From an uncultured Bulleidia sp. (GTDB lineage Bacteria; Bacillota_I; Bacilli_A; Erysipelotrichales; Erysipelotrichaceae), in assembly GCA_934754415.1 (NCBI GenBank), contig CAKVIS010000030.1, positions 1 to 23,628 of the forward strand: a stretch of 23,628 nucleotides of DNA, written 5' to 3'. This document shows positions 14,997 through 20,414 of the stretch, piece by piece (the first letter of the stretch is position 1; every line of letters begins with the position of its first letter). Made by a program: the position numbers and the translations under genes. The notes beneath the pieces were generated by a model. That model was not told the origin of the DNA, searched no databases, and was given only the letters and a program-made list of their open reading frames with translations.

Positions 14997-16277
14997 ATGA
15001 TTTTAGCGAGTACATTAAAACAAAATATCCAGAATCATGAACTGGATGAAAAGATCGAAGATCTGTATGCGGATGAATCCTTATTGGACTACCAGAGAGA
15101 AAGATATGTAAAAGCCATTGATAAATACATTTCTCTGTATGGTGATGAAGAAGTAGGTATCTACAGTGCAGCAGGAAGAAGTGAAGTGGGTGGTAATCAT
15201 ACAGACCACCAGCACGGTTGTGTTCTTGCGGCTGCTATCAATCTGGACGGTATTGGTATTGTCAGTAAAAAAGAAGGCAGTGTCAAAGTAGTTTCAGACA
15301 GCTTTGATATTCAGGAAATTGATTTGAATGATCTGGAAAAAAGAGATGAAGAAGAAGGTACTTCCGAAGGCCTTATCAGAGGTGTTTTATATAAACTGTC
15401 TCAGGAAGGATATACCATTGGCGGATTCAAGGCATTTATTACAAGTGATGTCCTGATGGGGGCAGGGTTATCCTCCAGTGCTTCTTTTGAAACCATTATC
15501 GGTACGATTATTTCCGGTCTGTATAATGACATGAGTATTGATATGGTGACAATTGCCAAAGTAGGTCAGTTTGCTGAAAATGTCTATTTTGGTAAACCAT
15601 GCGGACTGATGGATCAGTGTGGATGTGCAGTAGGTGGTCTGATTTCCATTGATTTTAAAGATACTGCTGCTCCTGTTATTGAACATGTGGATGTAGATTT
15701 TTCCAAATTCCATCATTCTTTATGTATCGTAGATACAAAAGGAAGCCATGCGGATCTGACAGATGAATATGCTGCAATTCCACAGGAAATGAAAAAGGTA
15801 GCTAATTTCTTTGGTAAGGATTTCTTAAGAGAAGTGAATGAAGATGACTTCTATGCGAATATTGCGGAATTGAGAAAGGTATGCAAAGACAGAGCAGTTC
15901 TGAGAGCGTATCATTTCTTTGAAGAAAACAAGAGAGTTGCCAAACTGGTAAATGCTTTGCAGAATTCTGATTTCGAAGGATTCAAGCACTATATCCAGGA
16001 ATCTGGCAATTCCAGTTTCAAATACCTGCAGAATGTATTTGCGGCAAGTGATGCACAAAATCAGGCTGTATCTTTAGGTATCGGCATGAGTGAAAAACTT
16101 CTTGGCAGTCATGGTGTTGTCAGAGTTCATGGTGGTGGATTTGCAGGAACCATTCAGGCATTTGTAGAAGATGATTATGTTGCAGTCTATAAAGAAGGTA
16201 TTGAAAAAGTCTTCGGTGAAGGCAGCTGTCACGTATTGAAAGTCAGAAAAGACGGTGGATGTAAAGTCATCGATTAA
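14997..16277 (+). CDS. galK: Galactokinase
   Basis: This enzyme phosphorylates alpha-D-galactose to galactose-1-phosphate with ATP. It has 426 residues, GHMP kinase superfamily. Motif 1 GRSEVGGNHTDHQHG begins at residue 60 and corresponds to GRVNLIGEHTDY in the E. coli type. The G-S-rich ATP loop is GAGLSSSASFE, and motif 3 is HGGGFAGTIQAF near the C-terminus. The 'NHTDHQHG' variant and greater length mark the galactokinase group common in gut Bacillota. Start follows the galM stop by 2 bases, with GAAAGGGA serving as ribosome site. It ends the operon at the terminator 16287-16316. galE, needed to regenerate UDP-glucose, is not in this window. Confidence 0.95.
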   Translation: MILASTLKQNIQNHELDEKIEDLYADESLLDYQRERYVKAIDKYISLYGDEEVGIYSAAGRSEVGGNHTDHQHGCVLAAAINLDGIGIVSKKEGSVKVVSDSFDIQEIDLNDLEKRDEEEGTSEGLIRGVLYKLSQEGYTIGGFKAFITSDVLMGAGLSSSASFETIIGTIISGLYNDMSIDMVTIAKVGQFAENVYFGKPCGLMDQCGCAVGGLISIDFKDTAAPVIEHVDVDFSKFHHSLCIVDTKGSHADLTDEYAAIPQEMKKVANFFGKDFLREVNEDDFYANIAELRKVCKDRAVLRAYHFFEENKRVAKLVNALQNSDFEGFKHYIQESGNSSFKYLQNVFAASDAQNQAVSLGIGMSEKLLGSHGVVRVHGGGFAGTIQAFVEDDYVAVYKEGIEKVFGEGSCHVLKVRKDGGCKVID

Positions 16278-16286
16278 ATGATGTTC

Positions 16287-16316
16287 AGCGGAGTGTTTCG
16301 AAACACTCTGCTTTTT
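16287..16316 (+). terminator. Intrinsic terminator of galTMK
   Basis: AGCGGAGTGTTT (16287-16298) pairs with AAACACTCTGCT (16301-16312), 12 bp including one G-U, with a two-base CG turn as drawn (the real loop will be larger), followed by a run of T. Confidence 0.88.
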
Positions 16317-16376
16317 CTATGCCTGAAATGAGAGTTTTTTCGTATTTTCCCCAAAATGCAGTGAAACGGGTCTCTA

Positions 16377-16406
16377 TTGCGCACTGACTTTAAGAGAAGA
16401 TATAAT
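16377..16406 (+). promoter_or_regulatory. Orphan promoter between galK and fucO
   Basis: TTGCGC (16377-16382), 18 bases, then a perfect TATAAT (16401-16406) on the plus strand. No gene begins downstream on this strand before the 3' end of fucO. See the candidate RNA at 16413-16533. Confidence 0.5.
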
Positions 16407-16412
16407 ATAGGC

Positions 16413-16533
16413 AGTGAAATAGTTGGGGGAAAACTATTTGCTTATTTGGGAAAGATATGAAAATATCAGAGGGAGTGCAGTTGTAAACATCATTTATGGT
16501 ACAAAAAAAGGTGAAACATATGTTCACCTTTTC
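16413..16533 (+). ncRNA. Candidate small RNA between galK and fucO
   Basis: Downstream of the orphan promoter lie two hairpins: AAATAGTT/AACTATTT (16417-16424 with 16432-16439, loop GGGGGAA), and GATAT/ATATC closing a GAAA tetraloop (16454-16467). About 36 bases later comes the hairpin 16503-16532, which ends in TTTT and could terminate a transcript of about 120 bases. The only open frame here starts with a TTG, has no ribosome site and runs into antisense fucO, so a protein is unlikely. It matches no RNA family I recognise. Confidence 0.35.
16503..16532 (-). terminator. Terminator of fucO (possibly bidirectional)
   Basis: On the minus strand AAAAGGTGAAC and GTTTCACCTTTT pair with one bulged T around ATAT and run into seven T. 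On the plus strand the same hairpin ends in only four T. Confidence 0.8.
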
Positions 16534-16544
16534 GTACTGGATGA

Positions 16545-17690
16545 TTACATCAGTTTTCTGAATAATTCGATAACCTGTTCTTTAGTAGCTTCTCTTGGGT
16601 TGCCTGGGTAGCATGCATCATTTAATGCGTCAATTGCCAGCTGATCCAGATCTTCTTCTGTGATCTTTTCATTCTTAGGATTGATACCTACATCATTGGA
16701 AAGAGTCTGTACTGCATTGATGGCAGCGTCTCTGTATTCTTCCTGGCTCATGGAATCTACACCTTCCACACCCATTGCTCTTGCAATTTCTCTGTACTTT
16801 TCACCAGAGTAGTCTCTGTTGAATTCCATGGAAATTGGAAGTAAGCTTGCACATGCAACACCATGAGGTGTGTCATAATGAGCACTTAATGTATGTGCCA
16901 TCGCATGGTCAATACCAAGACCTACGTTGGAGAAACCCATACCGGCAATATATTCGCCAAGAGCCATACCTTCTCTGCCTTCTTTTTCATTGTTTACAGC
17001 AGAACGCAGATATTTGGAGATCAAACGGATAGCTTCCAGGTGGAACATATCTGTCATTTCCCATGCGGCTTTTGTTGCGTATCCTTCAATAGCATGAGTT
17101 AAAGCATCCATACCTGTAGCAGCTGTTAATCCCTTAGGCATTGTGGACATCATTTCAGGGTCTACTACAGCAACAATTGGCATATCGTGTGTATCAACAC
17201 AAACGAACTTACGCTGTTTTTCAACATCTGTAATAACATAGTTGATTGTTACCTCAGCAGCTGTTCCGGCTGTTGTTGGAACGGCGATGATAGGAACACA
17301 TGGGTTCTTTGTAGGTGCTACACCTTCTAAAGAACGTACATCTTCAAATTCTGGGTTGGTGATGATGATACCGATAGCTTTGGATGTATCCATGGAGGAA
17401 CCGCCACCTACAGCAACGATACAGTCAGCTCCGCTCTTTTTGAAAGCTTCTACACCGGAAGTGACGTTTTCAATAGTAGGGTTTGGTTTGATGTTGGAAT
17501 AGAGTTCATAAGGAATGCCTGCTTTTTCCAGTAAATCTGTTACTTTGGAAGTGACATTGAATTTTACAAGATCAGGGTCACTTGCGACAAAGGCTTTTGT
17601 AAAGCCATGTGCCTTGATTTCAGTAACGACTTCCTGAACTGCACCTGCTCCATGGTAGGAAACAGGGTTTAATGAGATTCTGTTTGCCAT
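16545..17690 (-). CDS. fucO: Iron-containing alcohol dehydrogenase, lactaldehyde reductase type
   Basis: This is a group III iron-dependent dehydrogenase of 381 residues that strongly resembles E. coli FucO along its whole length (for example NPEFEDVRSLEG, PTTAGTAAEVTINYVITD, RKFVCVDTHD, MALGEYIAGMGFSNVGLG and GNPREAT). FucO reduces L-lactaldehyde to 1,2-propanediol with NADH. The NAD-binding GGGS is at 95-98. Metal ligands by alignment are D195, H199, H262 and H276. AAGGAG lies 12 bases before the ATG. No fucose or rhamnose genes are next to it, so the true substrate may be another short aldehyde or diol. It is preceded by a perfect cre site and by a TetR-type gene in the same direction, both probable regulators. 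Confidence 0.9.
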   Translation of the reverse strand: MANRISLNPVSYHGAGAVQEVVTEIKAHGFTKAFVASDPDLVKFNVTSKVTDLLEKAGIPYELYSNIKPNPTIENVTSGVEAFKKSGADCIVAVGGGSSMDTSKAIGIIITNPEFEDVRSLEGVAPTKNPCVPIIAVPTTAGTAAEVTINYVITDVEKQRKFVCVDTHDMPIVAVVDPEMMSTMPKGLTAATGMDALTHAIEGYATKAAWEMTDMFHLEAIRLISKYLRSAVNNEKEGREGMALGEYIAGMGFSNVGLGIDHAMAHTLSAHYDTPHGVACASLLPISMEFNRDYSGEKYREIARAMGVEGVDSMSQEEYRDAAINAVQTLSNDVGINPKNEKITEEDLDQLAIDALNDACYPGNPREATKEQVIELFRKLM

Positions 17691-17715
17691 AAAAAATATA
17701 TTCTCCTTGTGCGGC

Positions 17716-17729
17716 TGATACCGCTTACA
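17716..17729 (-). promoter_or_regulatory. Perfect cre site before fucO
   Basis: The minus strand reads TGTAAGCGGTATCA, which fits the cre consensus TGWAANCGNTNWCA at all 14 positions. It lies just downstream of the predicted -10, at the expected transcription start, so CcpA binding would repress fucO when a preferred sugar is present. Confidence 0.8.
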
Positions 17730-17732
17730 CTA

Positions 17733-17762
17733 TTATTATTAAAGATTTCACAAAGAAAACAA
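17733..17762 (-). promoter_or_regulatory. Probable fucO promoter
   Basis: On the minus strand TTGTTT (17762-17757) and TAATAA (17738-17733) are separated by 18 bases. The -35 sits inside the two-tier inverted repeat 17748-17794 and the cre site follows the -10. Confidence 0.45.
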
Positions 17763-17794
17763 GTTACACTTTTTACTCAGTGTAACCTTTGTGA
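17748..17794. repeat. Two-tier inverted repeat between the TetR-type gene and fucO
   Basis: TCACAAAG (17748-17755), 7 bases, GTTACACT (17763-17770), 8 bases, AGTGTAAC (17779-17786) and CTTTGTGA (17787-17794). The inner and outer arms are each perfect complements. The outer right arm abuts the stop codon of the TetR-type gene. It may be a regulator operator overlapping the fucO -35, or a terminator/attenuator hairpin of the upstream gene. Confidence 0.7.
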
Positions 17795-18346
17795 TTATTC
17801 GAGAATATCTAACTTATTGAAGATGTTTCTGAGTTCTTCCGGCATTGCCTGAACCATGAGTTCAGTCAGTTTCTGAGGAGTATTCGGACAGTCTTTTAAT
17901 ATCCATTTGGCCGTCATGTAAACAGAAGACTGGCAATACATTTCCAGTAAATCCAGAGGTGTTCCTTTTAAAGGCACACCACTTTTTTCTTTATAGAGAT
18001 GTTTATAGAAATCGAAGATTTTTTCAAAGTCATGATCTCTCAGATTGTTTTGCTGAGAATACGAGAAAGCTGCTTTAAAGAATACTTTTTCATTCTGGAT
18101 ATAGGTAAACTTTTTATCCAGTCCTTCACGGATATTTCTTCCTGCTCCCATCTGATCAAAGGAGGCGTTCAGAAGCGTATCAAAATACCAGTTGATAAGA
18201 TCATATTTATCCTGGAAACAACGATAAAAGGTCTGTCTGGACAGGTTGGCAACAGAGCAGACTTCCTTGACAGTGATATCTTCCAGTGGTGTTTTTAACA
18301 TGCATTGCTTAATGGCTCTGGCAATGCTTTCTTTTGTGGTATCCAT
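17795..18346 (-). CDS. TetR/AcrR-family (DhaS-like) transcriptional regulator
   Basis: This is a DNA-binding regulator of 183 residues from ATG 18346. The N-terminal helix-turn-helix (ITVKEVCSVANLSRQTFYRCFQDKYDLINWYF, about residues 23-54) is typical of the family. The C-terminal domain (about 75-180, FFKAAFSYSQQNNLRDHDFEKIFDFYKHLY...) looks like the TetR_C_8 ligand/dimer region of DhaS-like proteins. An in-frame ATG at 18400 would add 18 residues. I preferred 18346 because family members begin right at this point and because an extended -10 ends 6 bases upstream. It lies directly upstream of fucO in the same direction and diverges from the PDZ-protein gene. It may control fucO through the inverted repeat at 17748-17794. 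Confidence 0.85.
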   Translation of the reverse strand: MDTTKESIARAIKQCMLKTPLEDITVKEVCSVANLSRQTFYRCFQDKYDLINWYFDTLLNASFDQMGAGRNIREGLDKKFTYIQNEKVFFKAAFSYSQQNNLRDHDFEKIFDFYKHLYKEKSGVPLKGTPLDLLEMYCQSSVYMTAKWILKDCPNTPQKLTELMVQAMPEELRNIFNKLDILE

Positions 18347-18361
18347 GACAGTATTGTACCA
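18344..18361 (-). promoter_or_regulatory. Extended -10 promoter fused to start codon (leaderless)
   Basis: The minus strand reads TGGTACAATACTGTCATG: TGn, TACAAT, six bases, ATG. Compared with TGTTACAATACTGTTATG at 10663-10680, 16 of 18 bases are identical. It implies an mRNA that begins at the start codon of the TetR-type gene. Confidence 0.55.
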
Positions 18362-18391
18362 TGAAAGTTTTCCTGTATTTCTCATTTTTTG

Positions 18392-18420
18392 TTCATTCAT
18401 TGTTCACATTCTGCTATTAT
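18392..18420 (+). promoter_or_regulatory. Promoter of the PDZ-protein gene
   Basis: Extended -10 TGCTATTAT (18412-18420) with a weak -35 TTCATT (18392-18397) at 17 bases. The same TGCTATTAT word is found at 10902-10910. Start codon is 30 bases downstream with GAGGTG as ribosome site. Confidence 0.5.
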
Positions 18421-18449
18421 GATACATAGTGTTTAAGAGGTGACAGAAC

Positions 18450-19028
18450 ATGAGTGAAGAAAATAAAACACCAGAAATAAAGAAAACAGATTCCAAATGG
18501 AATGGGAAAAGAGTTGCCAGCCTTTTTTGTCTTGGCATATTCTGCTTTGTATGTGGATTTTTCGGAGGTATTGTAGGTAACTACTCTGATATCGGCACAA
18601 AGACTTTTTCCGGTAAGGATATTGCGACTGTACAGCCGGAGGAAGAAAATCCTTTTGATACAGTGCCGGAAGAAAAAGGCGAAGAAAACGGAAGTACTGA
18701 AGAGCCTGCAGAAACAGATAAAGCCGCTCTTGGTCTTACAGTCAGATATGTAAGTAATACAGAGGGATATACAGATGGTGTATATATTGCGGCTATCAGT
18801 GATCTTTCCAATGCAGATGAAGCAGGATTAAAAGTAGGTGACAGAATTGTCAGTGTAGATGGCAATGAAGTAAAAGAAAACAGTGATCTTGCAACATATG
18901 TTCAGTCCAAAAATATTGGAGATACCGTGGAAATTGTGGCGGAAAGAAATGAAGATAAAATTACTGCAAAAGTAGAACTGGTCAGCTATCAGAAAATGAA
19001 AACGCAGGCAAGTTCACAGAAAGCATAA
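18450..19028 (+). CDS. Membrane-anchored PDZ-domain protein
   Basis: The protein has 192 residues. A basic, hydrophilic N-terminus (about 1-21) is followed by one transmembrane helix (about 22-44, SLFCLGIFCFVCGFFGGIVG). An acidic Glu/Pro-rich linker (about 60-92) leads to a C-terminal PDZ domain (about 93-182). The PDZ hallmarks are LGLTVRYVSN, a YIAAISDLSNADEAGLKVGDRIVSVDG core and a following GDTVEIVAERN strand. The arrangement matches HtrA/DegP-like proteins in anchor and PDZ, but the trypsin-like protease domain is absent. It probably binds C-termini of extracytoplasmic proteins as an adaptor. The gene diverges from the TetR-type gene and ends in its own terminator. Confidence 0.85.
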   Translation: MSEENKTPEIKKTDSKWNGKRVASLFCLGIFCFVCGFFGGIVGNYSDIGTKTFSGKDIATVQPEEENPFDTVPEEKGEENGSTEEPAETDKAALGLTVRYVSNTEGYTDGVYIAAISDLSNADEAGLKVGDRIVSVDGNEVKENSDLATYVQSKNIGDTVEIVAERNEDKITAKVELVSYQKMKTQASSQKA

Positions 19029-19053
19029 AAAACTGATCTGGGTCAGTTTTTTT
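19027..19053 (+). terminator. Terminator of the PDZ-protein gene
   Basis: AAAAAACTGA (19027-19036) pairs with TCAGTTTTTT (19043-19052) around TCTGGG, with the T-tract built into the stem. It overlaps the last bases of the stop codon. Confidence 0.8.
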
Positions 19054-19062
19054 ACAGGCAAT

Positions 19063-19093
19063 ACTTGACAGAGTCAAGTGACAGACATATAGT
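19063..19093 (+). promoter_or_regulatory. MarR-gene promoter with palindromic operator over the -35
   Basis: A perfect consensus -35 TTGACA (19065-19070) is 17 bases from TATAGT (19088-19093). The -35 lies inside the exact palindrome ACTTGAC-AGA-GTCAAGT (19063-19079), 17 bases, the size and position of a MarR-family operator. The start codon at 19111 is so close to the promoter that the ribosome site GAGGTG (19100-19105) begins about at the transcription start. Confidence 0.78.
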
Positions 19094-19110
19094 CTTTTCG
19101 AGGTGAAACA

Positions 19111-19515
19111 ATGTATCTGAAAACAGTTTCTTTTTACGTGACTTTGCTGTATAAAAGCTTTTATGCTTTTACCTCAGATGTGCTGAAACAGGACGGAGTG
19201 AATTTTGGACTTGTGTTCTTTGTTGTGTATATTGGAAAACATCCAGGATGTACACCTTCCAGTCTGACAAAAGATCTTGGAATGGACTGGGGTCACAGTC
19301 AGAGAAGTATACAGCGTCTTGAAGAACAGGGCATGATTACAAAAGAAAAACATGGAAGGTGTTATGTGTTACATCTGACAGAACATGGTACCCATGTCTT
19401 TGGAAAAGTACATCAGGTATTTTATGACTGGGATGATACAGTGTTAAAGAATCTGAATCAGGATGAAAAACAACAGTTAACGGGATTGTTGCAAAAGATA
19501 TCTTCAGGAATGTAA
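19111..19515 (+). CDS. MarR-family transcriptional regulator (BilQ-like)
   Basis: This is a winged-helix regulator of 134 residues, the usual family size. An N-terminal helix (MYLKTVSFYVTLLYKSFYAF) is likely for dimerisation. The DNA-binding part is CTPSSLTKDLGMDWGHSQRSIQRLEEQGMI with the wing TKEKHGRCYVLHLTEHG, and C-terminal helices complete the dimer interface. It probably represses its own operon by binding the palindrome over the -35. The flavodoxin gene follows after 35 bases. A MarR regulator next to this kind of flavodoxin is the layout of bilQ and bilS in bilirubin-reductase loci of gut bacteria. That parallel is from memory and no bilR reductase gene lies between or beside them here. 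Confidence 0.85.
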   Translation: MYLKTVSFYVTLLYKSFYAFTSDVLKQDGVNFGLVFFVVYIGKHPGCTPSSLTKDLGMDWGHSQRSIQRLEEQGMITKEKHGRCYVLHLTEHGTHVFGKVHQVFYDWDDTVLKNLNQDEKQQLTGLLQKISSGM

Positions 19516-19550
19516 AAGATACATGTTTGGTGATAAGTAAAGGAGAATGC

Positions 19551-20051
19551 ATGACATATTCTATAGTATTCAGCAGTAACACAGGGAATACCAAACTTCT
19601 TGCAGACAGCATTTATTCTGTTTTACCGGCAGAACAGTGTGTGTATAAGGGAAAGCCATGTGAGCAGGCTCTGCAGGCAGATAAAATCTATGTGGGGTTC
19701 TGGACGGATAAGGGCAGTTGCAGTAAGGAAATTTCTGAATTTTTAAAAAGTCTGCATCATAAAGAAGTGTTCCTGTTTGGAACAGCTGGTTTTGGGGAGA
19801 GTGCTGCCTATTTTGAAAAGATTCTTTCCAAAGTGCAGAAACATCTGGATGATACCAATACAGTGACAGGTACGTATATGTGTCAGGGTAAAATGCCTCA
19901 GTCAGTCAGAGAGCGTTACATAAAAATGAAAAACAGTCCTGTACCGATTCCCAATGTAGATGCGCTGATAGCAAATTTTGATAAAGCTCTTTCTCATCCG
20001 GATACAGAGGATCTTGAAAGATTACAGAATCTTGTCTCTTGTAAGAAGTAA
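19551..20051 (+). CDS. Flavodoxin-family protein (BilS-like)
   Basis: The protein has 166 residues. It starts with a flavodoxin FMN-phosphate loop, IVFSSNTGNTKLLADSI (about residues 5-21). YVGFWTDKGSCSKEISEFL and VFLFGTAGFGESAAYFEKIL follow in the places of the 50s and 90s flavin-contact loops. The C-terminal part (MCQGKMPQSVRERYIKMK) is of the flavodoxin-like class with a CQGKM segment. ATG 19551 has AAGGAG at 19540-19545, while the in-frame TTG at 19527 has no ribosome site. It probably carries electrons to an FMN enzyme. The BilS identity is a suggestion from sequence style and the MarR neighbour. Confidence 0.82.
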   Translation: MTYSIVFSSNTGNTKLLADSIYSVLPAEQCVYKGKPCEQALQADKIYVGFWTDKGSCSKEISEFLKSLHHKEVFLFGTAGFGESAAYFEKILSKVQKHLDDTNTVTGTYMCQGKMPQSVRERYIKMKNSPVPIPNVDALIANFDKALSHPDTEDLERLQNLVSCKK

Positions 20052-20119
20052 CAGGTATAGTCTTCGGTATATATCAAAGGCTTTTTTGTGAAAGAACAGC
20101 AGATTGTGAAAAAATGGGT

Positions 20120-20128
20120 TGCTATATA
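20120..20128 (+). promoter_or_regulatory. Extended -10 before the lysine riboswitch
   Basis: TGCTATATA is a TGn extended -10, 31 bases before the P1 stem of the riboswitch. No good -35 is seen. Confidence 0.45.
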
Positions 20129-20159
20129 TCAAAACAGGCGTATCATAAACAGTGCCTTA

Positions 20160-20324
20160 CAATAGAGGAGCAGTTGACAAGAGTATATCTGCAGAGAAGT
20201 GTCACTTCCATGAAGCAGATAGAAAGGGGAAATTGCCGAAACCGAAGAGCTGACAATTCTTCGAGTTGGTACATAACAGAATATGCTATGTACTCTCACT
20301 GATACAACAGTGGAGGAGCTATTG
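20160..20324 (+). promoter_or_regulatory. Lysine riboswitch (L box) aptamer
   Basis: The conserved words occur in order: AGAGGAGC (compare AGAGGTGCG in B. subtilis lysC), AAGAGTAT (loop E motif), GAAAGGGGA, GCCGAAA and GGAGGAGCTATT. All five helices can be drawn: P1 CAATAG/CTATTG (20160-20165 with 20319-20324), P2 ATCTGC/GCAGAT (20187-20192 with 20215-20220, with GA/TGA bases of a kink-turn inside), P3 closed by GAAGA/TCTTC, P4 GTACATA/TATGTAC (20269-20275 with 20287-20293) and P5 CACTG/CAGTG (20297-20301 with 20308-20312). Lysine binding would stabilise P1 and free the terminator downstream, switching off the symporter operon. Confidence 0.93.
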
Positions 20325-20376
20325 ATTGAATTTGGATAAGAAATTCGAGTGATAGCGTGTAAGCTATCACTTTTTT
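20318..20376 (+). terminator. Riboswitch expression platform: antiterminator and terminator
   Basis: The terminator is AGTGATAGC (20348-20356), loop GTGTAA, GCTATCACT (20363-20371), then T. The competing antiterminator pairs 20318-20333 with 20341-20356: 16 positions, with one mismatch and three G-U pairs. It uses both the 3' strand of P1 and the 5' arm of the terminator. The exclusive pairing predicts premature termination when lysine is bound. Confidence 0.88.
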
Positions 20377-20414
20377 AATCTCTTCTTGCATTGTAAGGAA
20401 CAGGAGGAAATTTT

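Noticed and set aside
16423..16611. 62-codon plus-strand frame between galK and fucO
   Set aside because: It starts at a TTG without ribosome site and runs into the antisense of fucO. Its composition is not protein-like, so the stretch is better explained as non-coding RNA or spacer.
20114..20302. 62-codon plus-strand frame upstream of the symporter
   Set aside because: It lies across the lysine riboswitch aptamer, whose conserved words and helices explain the sequence. No ribosome site.
20160..20324. Glycine riboswitch or T-box as explanation for the symporter leader
   Set aside because: Considered because AGCS genes often have glycine riboswitches. There is no tandem glycine aptamer signature and no T-box motif, whereas all L-box words and five helices are found.
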